Origin: Neurospora intermedia
Lineage: Eukaryota > Ascomycota > Sordariomycetes > Sordariales > Sordariaceae
DNA length: 64,000 nucleotides
Assembly: GCA_037102815.1 (NCBI GenBank)
Contig: BTPP01000004.1
Location: 2,852,001 to 2,916,000, forward strand
Direction of reading: 5' to 3'
The notes beneath the pieces are model-generated. The model was given only the letters and a program-made list of their open reading frames with translations, was not told the origin of the DNA and did no database searches. How positions within the stretch are numbered: position 1 is the first letter of the stretch; each line of letters opens with the position of its first letter. The position numbers and the translations under genes were made by a program. Shown here one piece after another: positions 45,569-58,400 of the stretch.

Positions 45569-48500
45569 TTACTCATCTAGATCCATGTGCCTTGAGGGAG
45601 TGAGCACGGACGCTTCAGTCGGCTGCTCTGGTGTTTGCGGCAAGGGCTCTTGCTGCAGTTGAGGCTGCGATTGATGTGCCGAAGCCTGTTGGGGTTCAGG
45701 GTGCTGTGACGAAGGCTGCTCTGGCTGGACATTGGGCTGAACCTGGGCTGGAAATTCCTGCACGACAGCTTGTACCTCGACCGACTGCACTTCAGTTTGG
45801 TAAAGTGCTGGGGGTTGTTGAGCTTGCAGCGGCTGTGGTTGAACTGGCTGGACAGGTTGAGCAGCAGATTGGATGGATGTCTGTGAATGTCCCGGTCCTG
45901 ATTCCCGCATGGGCGGTGGTGGCATCGGAATATGCTCATCGCTATACCCATTTTCGCTTCCGTTGATCATCTCCCGCTTCATATCAATGCTCTTGCGAAT
46001 TCGTTCCCCAATGGATGCCGATCTACCATCATGTGCTGGTGGCGACTTGGTTCTTCTTAGTTCCGCTGTCTCCCTATGCTCGCGGTACTTGTTTTTCAGC
46101 CAGTCGGCAATGTTTGACTTGCGGTATTCACTACTCTTGTCCCAGTCCCTATCTCGGTCGCGGTCTCTGCCTTCTCTGGTTGCGTCGCTCATCATCGAAC
46201 GGTCATCGAGGCTACTTATCATGCCCGCGTCAGAAACATCCCCGCTCATGCTTGCCCGGGGTCTGTGATGGAAATAACCAGAACTGCCTACAGAACTGTT
46301 GCTCCCCTCAGCCTGCGAATTCGAACCTAGCATACGCGGGGAAATGAGAGGCTGGCTAATGTTCAGAGGAGAATTCAAGGATATGCTATCCTCCTTTTTC
46401 CTTGATAGGCGCCACCGCCTCCTCTTATCCCTGTCCGGGGATGCCACCTCTGGGCTAGCCAAACTAGCCGAAGTCTGCGTCTCAACCTGATCAGGATCAG
46501 ACATATCGTTGTATGACGTGACCGAAGTCGGCGGAGATTCTCGTGGTTTAAGTTGTGCCTCAGAGGCATTGTGGGGATGCACGGTGGTTGAGGGCGTAGA
46601 AGGTACCTGGGATGCCTTCGGCGTAGAGTCGCTGGGGGAAGGCGCAGGTTGTCCGCCCGACACTACCGCATCAAGGATTCCGGGCAAGGATGGAACCGTA
46701 TCCATGGGATTCGCAGCTTCGACACTGGGCGATGCTGTTGCTGAGCGAGGAAGCGACATCGTCGAGCTATGAGCACTATAATGACCTCCGGCTCCTGGCA
46801 TCTTCTTCTTCAGCTTGTTAGGCTGTCGAAGCTCGTTTTCCCCAGTGGGCGCTCTCTGGAAGATATTTGATATGGTGGGTATGCGGCGTTCCTTGGAGGG
46901 CGTCGCGGCCTCGGCCTCGGCATCTAACAGCTTTTCCTGACTCCTGGTAGCCGAGACAGAATGATTAGGTAGCAAACTCGAAGGAGCTGTGGATGTGGCT
47001 ATGGATGGTACCGAAGATTCTTCCGGGGGTGTAGCGACCTCGTGAACAACCGCTGGCGCTGGTGGCAGTACTGTCGGCGTAGGAGGCGTGACTCCAGGAA
47101 CTGACGGCGGATGAACCGGCGTTAAGGGGCCGACTGGGGAACTAGACGCATCATACCGATGTGCGAATCTTCCGGGCGGCACGCGAGGCGATCGTTTCGA
47201 TGGCAAGGTGTTGCTCCGGCCCAAACCCCCCGTAGGTGTGGAAGTCAATGCAGGGCTTCCCGGACTCGGCGCTCCATTCGAAGCAAGAGAACGCCTTGAG
47301 GATGTCGACTTATTTCTCCTAATCATGCCTTCCTTGGAAACACTTTCGGCTCCAGCGCTGGCATTTGATGCTGTCCGGTTCACCCCAGGTTGATAGGTCT
47401 TTGGTGGCTCCGGGACGTTGATGGTAGGCGTCCCCTTCTGGACCTCCTGAACCGTCCTCTCATCGGCCGCTGTACCTTGCATGCCGATGAGGAAATGATC
47501 CTGGTTCTCAATGAGGAAAATAATGACACATTGGTTGAGGCGATACTCCTCGGGTGCCATAGCGTGGGCCGGATGGGAGAGCATGCCTGGCTGGAAAATG
47601 GCAGCCAGGTTCTGCGAGTTCATGCGGTTAACGTCAGACTTGGCGGCGAAGACGGCGAGCAAGTCCAAGATATAAAGCATCAGCTGGCGATTAAGTGGCG
47701 GCAACTCGGTAATCAGCTGCTGGTATCTGAGGATGGCGGCGTCCATGTCGAAATTTTCGACAAACTGGGGGCCATCGGTATCACCTGCGGCCTGCCTAGT
47801 GGCTCCTTTCAACGGTTTTCGAAACTCCTCATACAGTTCGAGAGGGACCACCGGCTCCGGGAGGTCGTTGAGGTAGCGACGGAGGACATTGGCGGCATCG
47901 TGAACTGTGTACCCATCCCACACCAACCCCTTGCCGTATCGATCAGGCGAATCGAAGATGTGTTTGAGTTCCTTGATCCTTTTCTCTGAACCACTGAGAC
48001 GAAAGATGCCCTCAACGTCGGTTGCTTGGATGAAAAGTTAGGACTCTCCAAAGGTATGCCACAGGATGAAAGGGGGGGGAGAGGGCGGGGGGGATGCTAT
48101 ACGAACCCTTTTCCTTCAAGAAAACACCACATTTGGCAACCACGATGGGGACGTAACCGTAGATGTAGCTTTTCCCATTTTCGTCGACAAGGGATATGGC
48201 AACATTGGCATACTTGATGCTATCGCGAAGGGGGACGCCAAAGATGCCTTTGGGCGGTTCTGCTACTACTGATTTGGTTTTAGCGGAGTCCTGCACCGGC
48301 CAGGGTCCATTTACGCCAGTACATCTTCTACTAAGACGCCAGTTCAGGAAGCGAGCAAGAGTGTCTAGTTGGAGAGGCTTCTCATAGAAAAGTGCGCCAG
48401 TAGACATCCGATTTAAGCTCACACTTGTTTGCTGAGATCGGGCATTCGCTCGGGCTGCGATGAGGAGCTCCTGCGCAACTATCTCCTGCAAGAGGGCCAC

Positions 48501-48935
48501 AGCTTCCGGCTGGTCGCTTAGACAGCCTTCTTTGTCCTCCGCAAATAAGGATGTTGATCGGTAGGGTTTAGATCTAGTGAACGGGGTGGCTATACCGTGT
48601 GCTTCCTGATGCTTCGAGGGTAGCTTGAAGCCTTTCCACCACGACTTGAGGTCTCGCTTTGTGGGGAGTGGAGGTTGCGGCTGGTGCGCAAAGGCACTGT
48701 ACGGATTGTATGCTCGATGCTGCGGCTGCGAAAGCGACTGGGTATGCGAGTGCGAATGCGCCTGGGCCTGTGCCTGTGCCTGTGCCTGTGTCCGTGCCTG
48801 TGCCTGAGCCTGTGCCTGAGCCTGAACATGGACCTGCGCTTGTGCTTGCGCCTGCGTCTGCGAGGAGGTTGGAGGCGGTGGTGGAGGAGCTTGGGCGGGC
48901 GCGACGGGCGCGGCGGCGGCGGCGGCGGACGTCAT
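45569..48935 (-). CDS. RhoGAP of the Sac7/Bag7 type
   Basis: Two exons on the minus strand, 48935-48107 and 48024-45569 (1094 aa). The intron has a GTTCGT donor and an AAG acceptor, confirmed because it restores F-L-K-E-K to A-T-D-V-E-G-I-F-R. The ATG at 48935 follows an in-frame upstream TTG. The GAP domain covers about residues 230-450: F-G-V-P-L, G-Y-V-P-I-V-V-A-K-C, the arginine finger Arg285 in G-I-F-R-L-S-G-S, L-P-E-P-V-V-P-L, and N-L-A-A-I-F-Q-P. Relatives turn off Rho1-type GTPases that control cell-wall integrity and actin. The N-terminus holds A(n), P(n) and an alternating A-Q run (about residues 24-60). The C-terminal 600 residues are Ser/Pro/Thr-rich and end in Q/P repeats, likely disordered, with many possible phosphosites. 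Confidence 0.93.
48759..48862. repeat. Hexanucleotide repeat encoding alternating Ala-Gln
   Basis: Imperfect tandem copies of CAGGCN-type hexamers (TGCCTG/TGCCTGAGCC on the plus strand) cover about 100 bp inside exon 1 of the RhoGAP gene. They encode Q-A dipeptides, interrupted by V-H, R and T. Being a multiple of six, length changes would keep the frame. Confidence 0.9.
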
Positions 48936-49563
48936 GGCGGTTGACGGCAATGACGGTGACCGTGTGACGACGGAGGAGGGATGGCGGGCGTGGTGACGGG
49001 ACGGGACGGTGCCGAATCAGTCGGGTGCCGGAAAGGCAGACGCTGAAGGAGGCGGTCGACAGTCACCCACGCGTGGCAGAAAAAGATGGCAAAACCGGAC
49101 GACGTTGTGGACTCGAACTTGCAGGACTGGGAGACAATGACGGCGGAAGGAGGACGTTGAGCAACCGGGGGAATGCGCGTGGGGCAGCCGAGGCGAGGAC
49201 GAGATGGGAGGATGCAGGCTTGCTTCAAACTGCCTGTCAGGCTAAAGTCTGTGCAGCAGTAACAGCGACACAAGCAGCGTGTAGTGTAGCAGCAGCAGCA
49301 GCAGTATGTACCGGTATCAAGGTCGAGCGAGGTAGGTCAAAGTTGTAAGAAGGAGGTTTGTCTGCGACGCGATGCAGCTTGGAGTGCTGTAGTGGACGCT
49401 GACGACTTGCCGGACAGTGGTGGCAGTGGATATGGGATCCCGGCCATGCAACTGAACTGAAGTGGAAATGCACCGCACGGTTTGACGGGGCGGCTGGCGG
49501 CAATGGAACCCTGTCTGGTCTTTGATTCTCTGGTTCCTGTCTTGACGTGACCAGTCCTGTCGG

Positions 49564-49587
49564 TTCCTGTTCCTGTTCCTGTTCCTG
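49564..49587. repeat. (TTCCTG)4 minisatellite
   Basis: Four perfect TTCCTG hexamers in the putative RhoGAP leader or promoter. Confidence 0.95.
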
Positions 49588-50398
49588 CTCGCCCACTTCC
49601 TTGGCCAGGCTGATCGAAGCCAGTTGGAGGACCCGCGCACTGGAACCTAAGCCGGGGGGTGGCTGGCGAGCTGAAAGCCCTTCCGGATGTACCAAGGGCG
49701 TGGATTGTCGCAACGGATGGAAAAGGAGAAGGAAGGGAAGGCGAGCCCGGTTGTCGAAGGGCTTCAACCTGGTCGCAAAGCTGTTTGCTCAGGAGATGGC
49801 TCCGTACAGACGGTATAGAACGGTATAGACGGTATAGGGCGCCGGGAGAAAGGGGGGACTGTGTGGGAGGGGATCTCGGAAGATCTGGTTCGTCGCCGGG
49901 GCGACCGGGACGTCGGGTGTCTTTGCTTTCGTCTCGTCTGGGTCCCGTCTGTTTCGTCCTGTATAGGGTACCCGTTTCCCTATGTAGTGGAAGAGTGGTG
50001 CTGGTAACACTGCTGACCAAGGTGGGTGGCCGATCTGGCCGGCAGGGAGGGAGAGTGGCAGGTGGGTAGGTAACTGGACGTTGTATGTTGTTCCAATGCA
50101 TCCGTCGCATACAGAATGGAACAACTGAACTGAACCAAAGAGGAAAGAAAAAAAAAATTGACAGACACACACAAAAAAAAAAAAAGATGGCCGGGCTCTT
50201 TGACAACTGAAGCTGTGGCTTTCGCTTCTACTTCCCCCTCACAACTGAGAAATCGATTTGGGAAAGAGCAACAGGGGATCAATGGCTTCATTCCGTCTCC
50301 GGGACGGTTTCACCCACTGTGTAAATGCCTTTCAGCCACACTGTATGTTGGCAGTGCAGTGCCGGCCGCTGCAGCACTCCACGCAGTCGCATGTAGAC

Positions 50399-50429
<31 letters not shown>

Positions 50430-53400
50430 CATCATGATTATTTCTTATAAGCCACTGTACCACGACCCATCCGATCCCTTTTCCTGCGGCATTGGATCGA
50501 TTTGGAATGTCGTGCCTTACCTCATCCTCAAGGTTCTGTGTTTACAACAATGGCCGGAAAATACAACCGAGATCGCAAGTCAGTCTCTTGACCTACCTCT
50601 ATCTGTTACGGTTGAGGGTTTCACACCGACAAATAATTGTAGAGTTGTCCAGGATAGCCAATGTTCCAAGCTGAGTCTGCAATGGAAAGCAGCCATGTCC
50701 TGGCAACGGCTGTGCTCGCATCTGATATACCATCAGACTGTCTGCTGTCCCCTGGCATTAGTGCAGAGGTACCTACCTGCTACAGGAGGTAGACAATGTA
50801 CACTACTCTACTCTAGGTAGACTTCAATGGCACAGGTCTAGATCCTGTCTTGATCCAACCTTACATATCCAACCTTTTCGGTATTCGATCTCCGGCTTTC
50901 CACTGTCGGATTGGGAGGGGATATTCTAGTGTAGACTATTGACTATGGTCTTGGATGTTCGACTGCTTAATTTGTGTTAGACATGGGCATCCACGAGAAG
51001 ATGGCGGGTGTTTTCTCCTAAACCTTCGCGTACATCATGCACCTTGCTTCCAACTAAGTGTCAGATCCACCATAGCACATGACCCTAATCCAGAGTTCCA
51101 CTTGACTTTCACTTTATTACAGTCGTGCATGTCTATGAACAGTTGAAACAGAACCGTCTGTCATGATGGGATTTGGACATTGTATGACAAGATCGACGCA
51201 CAATTAGGTTGGGACTGCGTTTAACAACAGGAAAGGACGGAATGACGTACTAGGTCAGCGTAAAAGGTACCACCAAGTGCAGTGTTTCTCACTCACCGTG
51301 ACTGCAGCGGGCAACATACCTACCGACGGCGACTCGGTGCAGTGCGCAGCACGCAGCACGCAGTGGGTGTAACGGCGTCGTTTCCACTTTGTCCTTTTGT
51401 AGTCGACAGCGTTTTCAGTTTGAAATATTTCAGTTTTCTCAGACAGTCCTTAGCTGGTGGAGAGGGGATCATGATGCTTCTGTTCCCTTCTCTCCATTGT
51501 CCAATATCATTGTGGATGTTCTCTTCACTTTATTGCGCTCCAACCTCTCTGTTCAACAGCAGCCCAGCCACCTTCTTGCCCACAAAAATCCACCTTGAAT
51601 TGTCAAGTGCTGGAAAACGGCTGCTGAATTTCACGATGCCGCCAACCCATAATTCCAAATATAGTACCTACACAGTGCTCGCACGAATCATGTTCCCCTT
51701 GAAGGCAAAAGATAAGTTGCTCTCACACCGAACTGCAAACTCCAAAATCACAACAGCAAAAGACAAATAGCGTACGCAGTACACGACACCACAATGACTA
51801 CCCAACGAAGCTTGCAGAAAGGACACGAATGGCGAAGCGTGCATCGTCGTCACTTTCGCCTCTCCAAAAAAGGAAAGATTCCCAACGCTTAGAGTTGATG
51901 GCTGCTCACCTGACAGGTCAAAGGCCTTGCAAGGGTCCAAGAGGTGCCCACGATACTACACCCCATCTGTCCACAACTTGAATCATGGAAGGCTGTTGAA
52001 GCCGCGATCGTCTCTGATCCCCCAGCTGGGACCGCAGCCGGTATTCAAAGTCCAGACTCAATTGGACTGTCACTATGACCAACGACTACTTTCCCCGTAC
52101 AGTCGCGTGGTTTCCGAAGACTCCCAACGCACATCATTCCTGGCACGCCCGCAAGAGCTCGGAAACCCTAACTACATACACTTTAGTGTGCTGTTCTCCA
52201 GAATGGGGGAGAGGGGAACTAGGCCACAGAGCGTCCGTCCCGTTGCAGCTTCACGACAAGATGACATTTCGCCGGCACAGAGGAGATGGTGAGACAAGCG
52301 AAACATGCTCATGTGGTCAAGGTTGAGTTTTCCCCCTCACTTCGCCAAAGACCAAGCATGAACATGTCATGCGCCACACTTCACAAGAGATCATAAAAAC
52401 GGCTTCGCTTCGCCGCCAGGTTCCGCAGTCGCGTTCACCGTGCGAAGAAATCCCACGGGTTCAGCAACCTTTGTAGGTATCCTCAGACCCCAACTTTGAG
52501 CTTCGTAGCGTAGACATGGGCGAGTTCAGGCTCGGCTCATTGTATTCTCACCGCTTGATGAAGTTTACCTGAGCCGCCTAAAAACATATCAGATTGCGAT
52601 TCACCCCTTAGCCGACGGACCGAGCTTTTGCCGCGACAAGGCAGCTCCACCTAGAGCCTCCAAGCCAAGTTGTGTGCGTTTGGGATGATGGATGTAGTAT
52701 CAAAACCATAACGATTTGGGGGGGACGGGACACAAACAAGGCCGCCTCAAATTGCCACAACGGCTTGAGAGTAAAAAAGCATGTTGCACCCATCAACTGC
52801 GGGTCTTGTTTCATCTTTCATATGCGGGCAAGACATATTCCTCCCTGAACACGAGATCCTTCCCGGGTGGACGTCATAGGCTGACTCTGGCTGAGGCTGC
52901 ATGTAAGCCCACGATATGTACTGCTGTTGGTGTTTTTGATTTCCGGGAACACACCAGTGTAAGCACTTAAAAGGCGATGACCACTACTGCAGTAATGAAG
53001 AAAGAGGACATCCACACCATATCTCACTAACCGCAAATAACCGTCAATGGGAGAAATGGCTCATATCCCAGCACTTATTTTTTTTCTTCTCACCACAAAG
53101 CCATGGCCAAAGTAACGAAGCCTTTCGGTGACACAAGACACGGAGAGATAAAACAGCCCAATGGACCGACATCAGTCCCTACGAGCCAGCGGACATGCCG
53201 TCGTTGTACAATACCATACTTTGCACACAACCAGTCCTTCCCTTCACTTCCCCGCCCTGCTAAACGGTGATACAGGGACGAATTGCCGGATACCTAATGG
53301 GGGATTTATTGTCCACAGGCAAGACAACGGCAAAACCTCAGATAACGGAGTGCCATTGAGGCTCTTCAGTTTGCCTATACATAGTAAATGTCTGTTTTTA

Positions 53401-53752
53401 GTAATGGTTCCTCCAGTTGACGTCGTCTTCCGAGAGGTCGTTGCCGTGGTTGGATCGTGAGGAGTGATGTCATTCCTTACCATTGGCGTCGGCTATGGTT
53501 GCAGTAAAGGCTGTTGGTTGAGCTGCCTGCAGTTGTGTGCAGTGGTTGTACAATGTCAAGAGCGAACGTTAGCGCACAGACATTCTTTGCTACTTACTGT
53601 ATCTCCCGGTCTTGCCAAGCCTTGATGCCAAGCGCCAAGCAGCGAGCTCTCTGCCGGGCGGTGAATTTTTAGAACTGCGGCTTCAAGATCCATCGGACTC
53701 GTTTCTGCCCGTCGCGCGCAGCGGGCCCTAGGTAGGTACGACATCGACATCT

Positions 53753-53772
53753 ATCCATCCATCCATCCATCC
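53753..53772. repeat. (ATCC)5 microsatellite
   Basis: Five perfect ATCC units end about 110 bp upstream of the tim9 start codon, likely in its promoter or leader. Confidence 0.95.
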
Positions 53773-53882
53773 GTTATCGATTCCACCTCTGCCAACCGAC
53801 CAGGACCTTACATCCACACTACAACTCGAATTTCCCCAAGAGTTCGGAATCATCACGGAACCACAACACCAAGTCGACAACA

Positions 53883-54696
53883 ATGGATGGGTAAGCAAGA
53901 GAGCAAGGGAAACAACAGCCACCTTGTGGTTTTTTTTACAACAAGACTGGAAACCCAAAACTAACGTCATCGTCAAACTTTCCAACAAAACAGACTTACA
54001 GCCGCCGAGAGCCGCGAGCTCGACCAGCGCCTTCAGAAGCGCCAGGTCAAGGAGTTTATGAGTGTACGTCGTATATACACACTTTCTTTCTTCGTTACAC
54101 ATTTGCGCCACCAATATTCTTCCATCTTCGAGTCGTCGTCGCTACATCTTAGAGATCCAAACATAGCTACCGTCATCACCAATCTTTATCATCCCCCGGT
54201 CTTCCACCATCCCCCCCAACTATCCCATCTACTCGGCAATCCGTTTCCCACCCCTCCTCCTCCTCCTCCTCCTCCTCCTCCTCCTTATCTACCTGTTTCC
54301 GAACCGTCACACCTCAATTTCCCCCTCCTTCAACACCCCGCCAACACCCCTCCAACACCACCCCTCTCCAAGCCTCTGCTAGCTCTTCCATCCATCTATC
54401 CCAAAACCAACCAACCAACCAAACCTCTCACTAACATTCCCCCTCCCTCTCCCTCCCTCTCTCTTCTTTCTTCTTTCTTCTAACAACAAACAAACAAACA
54501 AACACAGGTCTTCGGTAACCTCGTAGACAACTGCTTCACCGCCTGCGTCGACGACTTCACCTCCAAGGCCCTTTCCGGCCGCGAGTCCGGCTGCATCAGC
54601 CGCTGCGTGCTCAAGTCCATGTCCACACAGACGCGCCTGGGCGAGCGCTTTGGCGAGCTCAACGCTGCCATGACTGCTGAGATGCAGAGGCGGTAA
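53883..54696 (+). CDS. tim9: Mitochondrial intermembrane-space chaperone Tim9
   Basis: Three exons, 53883-53890, 53994-54063 and 54508-54696 (88 aa). Exon 1 is only 8 nt (M-D and two bases of Gly3), with donor GTAAGC. Exon 3 follows an unusually long 444-nt intron. The protein shows the small-Tim twin C-x3-C motif, at Cys35-Cys39 and Cys55-Cys59, each pair in a helix, with L-V-D-N-C-F before the first. These form two disulfides via the Mia40 import pathway. Tim9 with Tim10 makes a hexameric chaperone that escorts hydrophobic carriers and beta-barrel precursors across the intermembrane space to TIM22 and SAM. The family length (80-90 aa) fits. The gene is too split for simple ORF calling. Confidence 0.96.
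54253..54285. repeat. (CCT)11 microsatellite in tim9 intron 2
   Basis: Eleven perfect CCT units lie in the second tim9 intron, which also has other pyrimidine-rich repeats (CCAA and CTTCTTT types) up to the acceptor. Confidence 0.95.
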
Positions 54697-55412
54697 AGAC
54701 TATATACTATACACTACAAGAAGGAAAGGAGAAGGGGGGAGGAGGGAGTGAAAATGTATAAATAGGTTGGGAAATAAACTGGGTTGATGACGAAGAGGAC
54801 GACGACGAGTCAAAGTGCGCATGCATGCGTACCATGCATACCGTAAAGGATATTGTGATTGAAGGTGCTGGTTGGGTGTAGAATGAGGTGATGAGGGATA
54901 CCGTTTTTTTCTGTTGTGGATGGATATGGAAAGAAGAAGAAGGGGGGGAGAGGAGGAGATGGATGGTATTGAATACCTGGGATGCATGATGTCGAAGATG
55001 AGTCCTAGTTTCTGGCAGCTTTGGCTAGGTAGGAAAAGTTGAAAGTGCTTCTGTTTCGACATCTACGGATATGACAATTTTTAACAAAAGGCCTTGGCGT
55101 GAGTGGTAACGAATAGAGACTGAAGCGAAAAGATTACCACCTAAAATGGATTTATACAAAAGTCAAAACATTTAAATCCGGCAGTGTGCGATGATAATAC
55201 CATTCAATACCGCTTACGACTTGAAGTAAACAAAAACACATGCACTCAGTCTCCTGCTACACTGCCTAGCAATTCAACCATATCCCTTGCTTTTACACAC
55301 AATCATCCATCAGACAGACCGCAGCGTCCCGTAAAACACCACCACCTTTCAACATCCACCCCTTTACCACCATCATCATCACTTCCTTCCCTCAATGACT
55401 GTAAAACACCTT
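54697..55412. other. Convergent 3' region, no gene seen
   Basis: This 716-bp spacer lies between convergent tim9 and nup188. It is purine-rich on the plus strand at 54715-54960 and C-rich after 55240. No coding signal. Confidence 0.6.
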
Positions 55413-58400
55413 CTACGCACCCTCTTCCGCCTCACCCAACGCCAACACCTCCGCCACACCACTCAACATCTCCACCGCCTTCTCTTCCAACTTATTCTCA
55501 CACGCCGACCCCTCCGACGCTTTCTGGCTCCTCCACTCCATCTCCCTCTGCCCCAACGGCACTAACCGTTCCCTCAACACCTTTCTGCTCCCCAGCCAAA
55601 ACTCCACATTCTCCAACAAATTCTGTCTCGCCTCGTCTTCCCACCCTCCGGTAATCTGCGGGATATCTCTTGCCGAGTGGCCTCCAACATTAGTCATCCT
55701 GATGACGGACAGGACGCGCGTGAGGAGGGCGAGGGAGTGGATTTCCGAAATGGCGGTTAGGGTGATGAAGCCAGACATGTCCTTGTTATTGTTGGGACCA
55801 CCGGAGATGGAGACGGACTTGGAGGGCGAAAAGGTGCGGTGGGTGCCCGGTGCTTCGAATCGATCCACGGCCGCGCGCAACAGATTAGGGAATTGATTCA
55901 GCACGTAAGCGATCTCAGGGGCGATGGTGGCGCCCAAGGCGCCGAGCATGTTGAGTAGTAGGGGCAGGATACCCTTGGCCCAGATAGAGTAGCAGCGGGC
56001 GGCGCCGGCGTTGTCAGCTAGAGGGCCGACGTTGGGGCGGCGCATGAAGCCGGCGAGGTTAGCGGACGTGATGTGGTCTAGCAGGCCGTCGCAGGCGAGC
56101 TGCTCGGCGATAGTGGGCATGGAGGAGAGCTCAAGCAGGAAGAGCAAGGACAGTTCGCCGTAGATGGGGTCGCCCGACTTGTCCGTCAGCTTGTCGGCCC
56201 AGGAGAAGAGCGAGGTGGCGACTTGGAAGACGTCGTGGCTGGCCATGATGTTGAGGATTTGCACCTGGCACTGATCAATGCCGGGGACGCTCAGGCAGGC
56301 TTGCAGGATCGCGGTGATGAGGGCAAGGTCCTCAGGCGTGGTGGGCGAGGTGGGTTCGTGCACCAGCGCGACGAGGGACCTGAAGGATTGGGCAACGACG
56401 CGGTCAAGGATGCTGAGGGTCAGTTGGGTGACGGCCACGGAGCTGCTCTCACCACCGGACTTCGACAAGGTGGAGGCGCCGGGCGCAGGGGCATTGACCG
56501 AGTGTCTGGTTCCACGGAGAGCGACGAAGAGGATCTTGAGGAGGGTGCGGAAGTAGGAGATCTGGTCCTTGTCGAAGGGAACCTCAATATTATTGATGGC
56601 CCTTGTGATGCTGGTGAGCAGCTTGGTGCTGTCTTTAGGCAGGTGGCAAGCATCAGCGAGGCGTTGAAGAAGCGTCAAAGCCAGGTTTGCCCGAGAGTGA
56701 ACCAATCGGACGAAGATGTTGTCTGGCGGCTGAGCCCGTTGGTTGGCATCCAAACATTGCTCAGCGACCTGTGCCATCTGCTTGGCGACGGTTTCGTTCT
56801 TGGGGAGAAGCGAGACGCTAAGCTCTAGAAGTAGATACTCCCAAGCATGGAAAAGGGCCTTGAATCATTGTTAGTATTTGTTATCGCCCGACAGGAAACA
56901 CAGAAAAACTTACAATCTCAGCTTCCACCAGAGACAAGTTCACATTGGCCCTCTCCATCTCATGCTTGAAGCCGTTCTTGCGCGACCCATCCCATGCCAC
57001 GTCGTAACTGAGCATCAAGTCGGCAAAATCCAAGGCATAGTAAAATTGGGAACCCAGATCACGAGGAACAAGAACTGTCCTCTTGAAATCCTCTACCGAA
57101 ATCCCCGGGTATCGTTGGCTAAAGTTCTTTGCAAAGTTAGAATGTAACGAGGCGTTGTACCCCGAAACCTCAACTCCGTTACGCAGGAAGTAATCGAGAT
57201 CGTTCACGACGTCGTTCGCAAACTTCTGTGATTGCCGCATCTGACGCAGATGGTACAGCTGCATGGCAAATGCCTCGGCGATGTAAGCTGCTATCCTCGC
57301 CTGGTAGGCAGCCTCCTTGGGGTCTGTCCTAGAGACCATCGAGGGCGACTTGAGATCGCGGACATATGCTCGGAGGTCGGCCAGGAAGGACGTATCCTTC
57401 TGCATGGCGAAGATCGTCCAAGGCCAGTAGTTCTGGGCCGAGGTGAAAAAGTCCAGAATGGCGATGGCTTCCCGGCTTGGTAACTTCTTGATAGAGCGAA
57501 GTTTTTCGATGGCCGTGGAAAGAACCGAGTCGGGAGAGATTTCTGCAATCTTGCCATCCCCCTTCAAGGCCTCGCGAGGAGTCTTTCCTGTAAGGAGGCA
57601 GTTTGCCATCCACTGTTGGCGATTCCGCATTATTGTCGAAAAGAACTTCCATATACTGACCGATTCTGGTACCCTGTCAAACGGCTTATCCAGCTGTGAA
57701 GTGATCTGGATGAATGAACGCGAGATTTGTGGCCCAAGGTATCCCAGCAGTGATGGAGGTTCGGCGTTGCCCTTCCCGGCACTTTCTACCAGCGCACTCA
57801 GGAGAGCTATCGCCGGTATCTTGAAGGACAGCCTGATAGCAGGAAGACGGGCGACCAGAGACGCAGATTTGAACAGCTGCGTCTGGAGCTTGCTGACAGG
57901 CAGATCGAGGTAGTTGGAAACCCGGAGGAGAATGGTTGCGAAGTCGAGGACAACTAAGAGCCTCTCCGAGACGACGGCAGCCCGGCGGGGGTAAAGAGTC
58001 GAGTCAGGGATTTGGAAGGCAACAAGAAGTGTCGCTAGAAGAGGTTGGAATCGGAGTGAGTTTGACGAAGCGGTGACGAAGCTTTCGAGAACGTATCTAG
58101 CGGCAGGTTCAAGAGAGCCAGTCAAGGTATTCGAAGGCCCGCTCGAGCTCAGGTTATAGGTGTATGAAAGGAGCTTCTGCATGATACCCACCACATCACG
58201 AACCACGACACTGCGGTCCAGCTCGGATGGGAATCTCCACGTGGCCGAATTCTCGATGATATCGACCGCGGTCTGGGCGATGGCAAGAGAGACCCGAGAG
58301 ATCACCTTTTCGCTTGTTCCTAGCCATGCGTTTGTGTCGACGTTGGAACGAGCATTCGTCTCCTTTACGACCTTGCGCTGAACTGCACCAAGCATGGCTA

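Larger units (their letters stand above)
48936..53882. other. 5-kb region without a supported gene; RhoGAP leader and promoter
   Basis: The first 1.2 kb probably contains the RhoGAP leader. On the minus strand it holds several overlapping open frames in different phases (one of 289 codons, 50206-49337), low in family motifs and rich in P, R, S and T. Simple repeats occur: (CAG/CTG)n near 49293, (TTCCTG)4 at 49564-49587, three copies of ACGGTATAG at 49810-49837, a T15 run at 50415-50429 and (ATCC)5 at 53753-53772. No gene could be assembled between 50.2 and 53.9 kb. Confidence 0.5.

Noticed and set aside
49337-50206. 289-codon minus-strand frame upstream of the RhoGAP gene
   Set aside because: Overlaps other frames in different phases and covers simple repeats; no family features.
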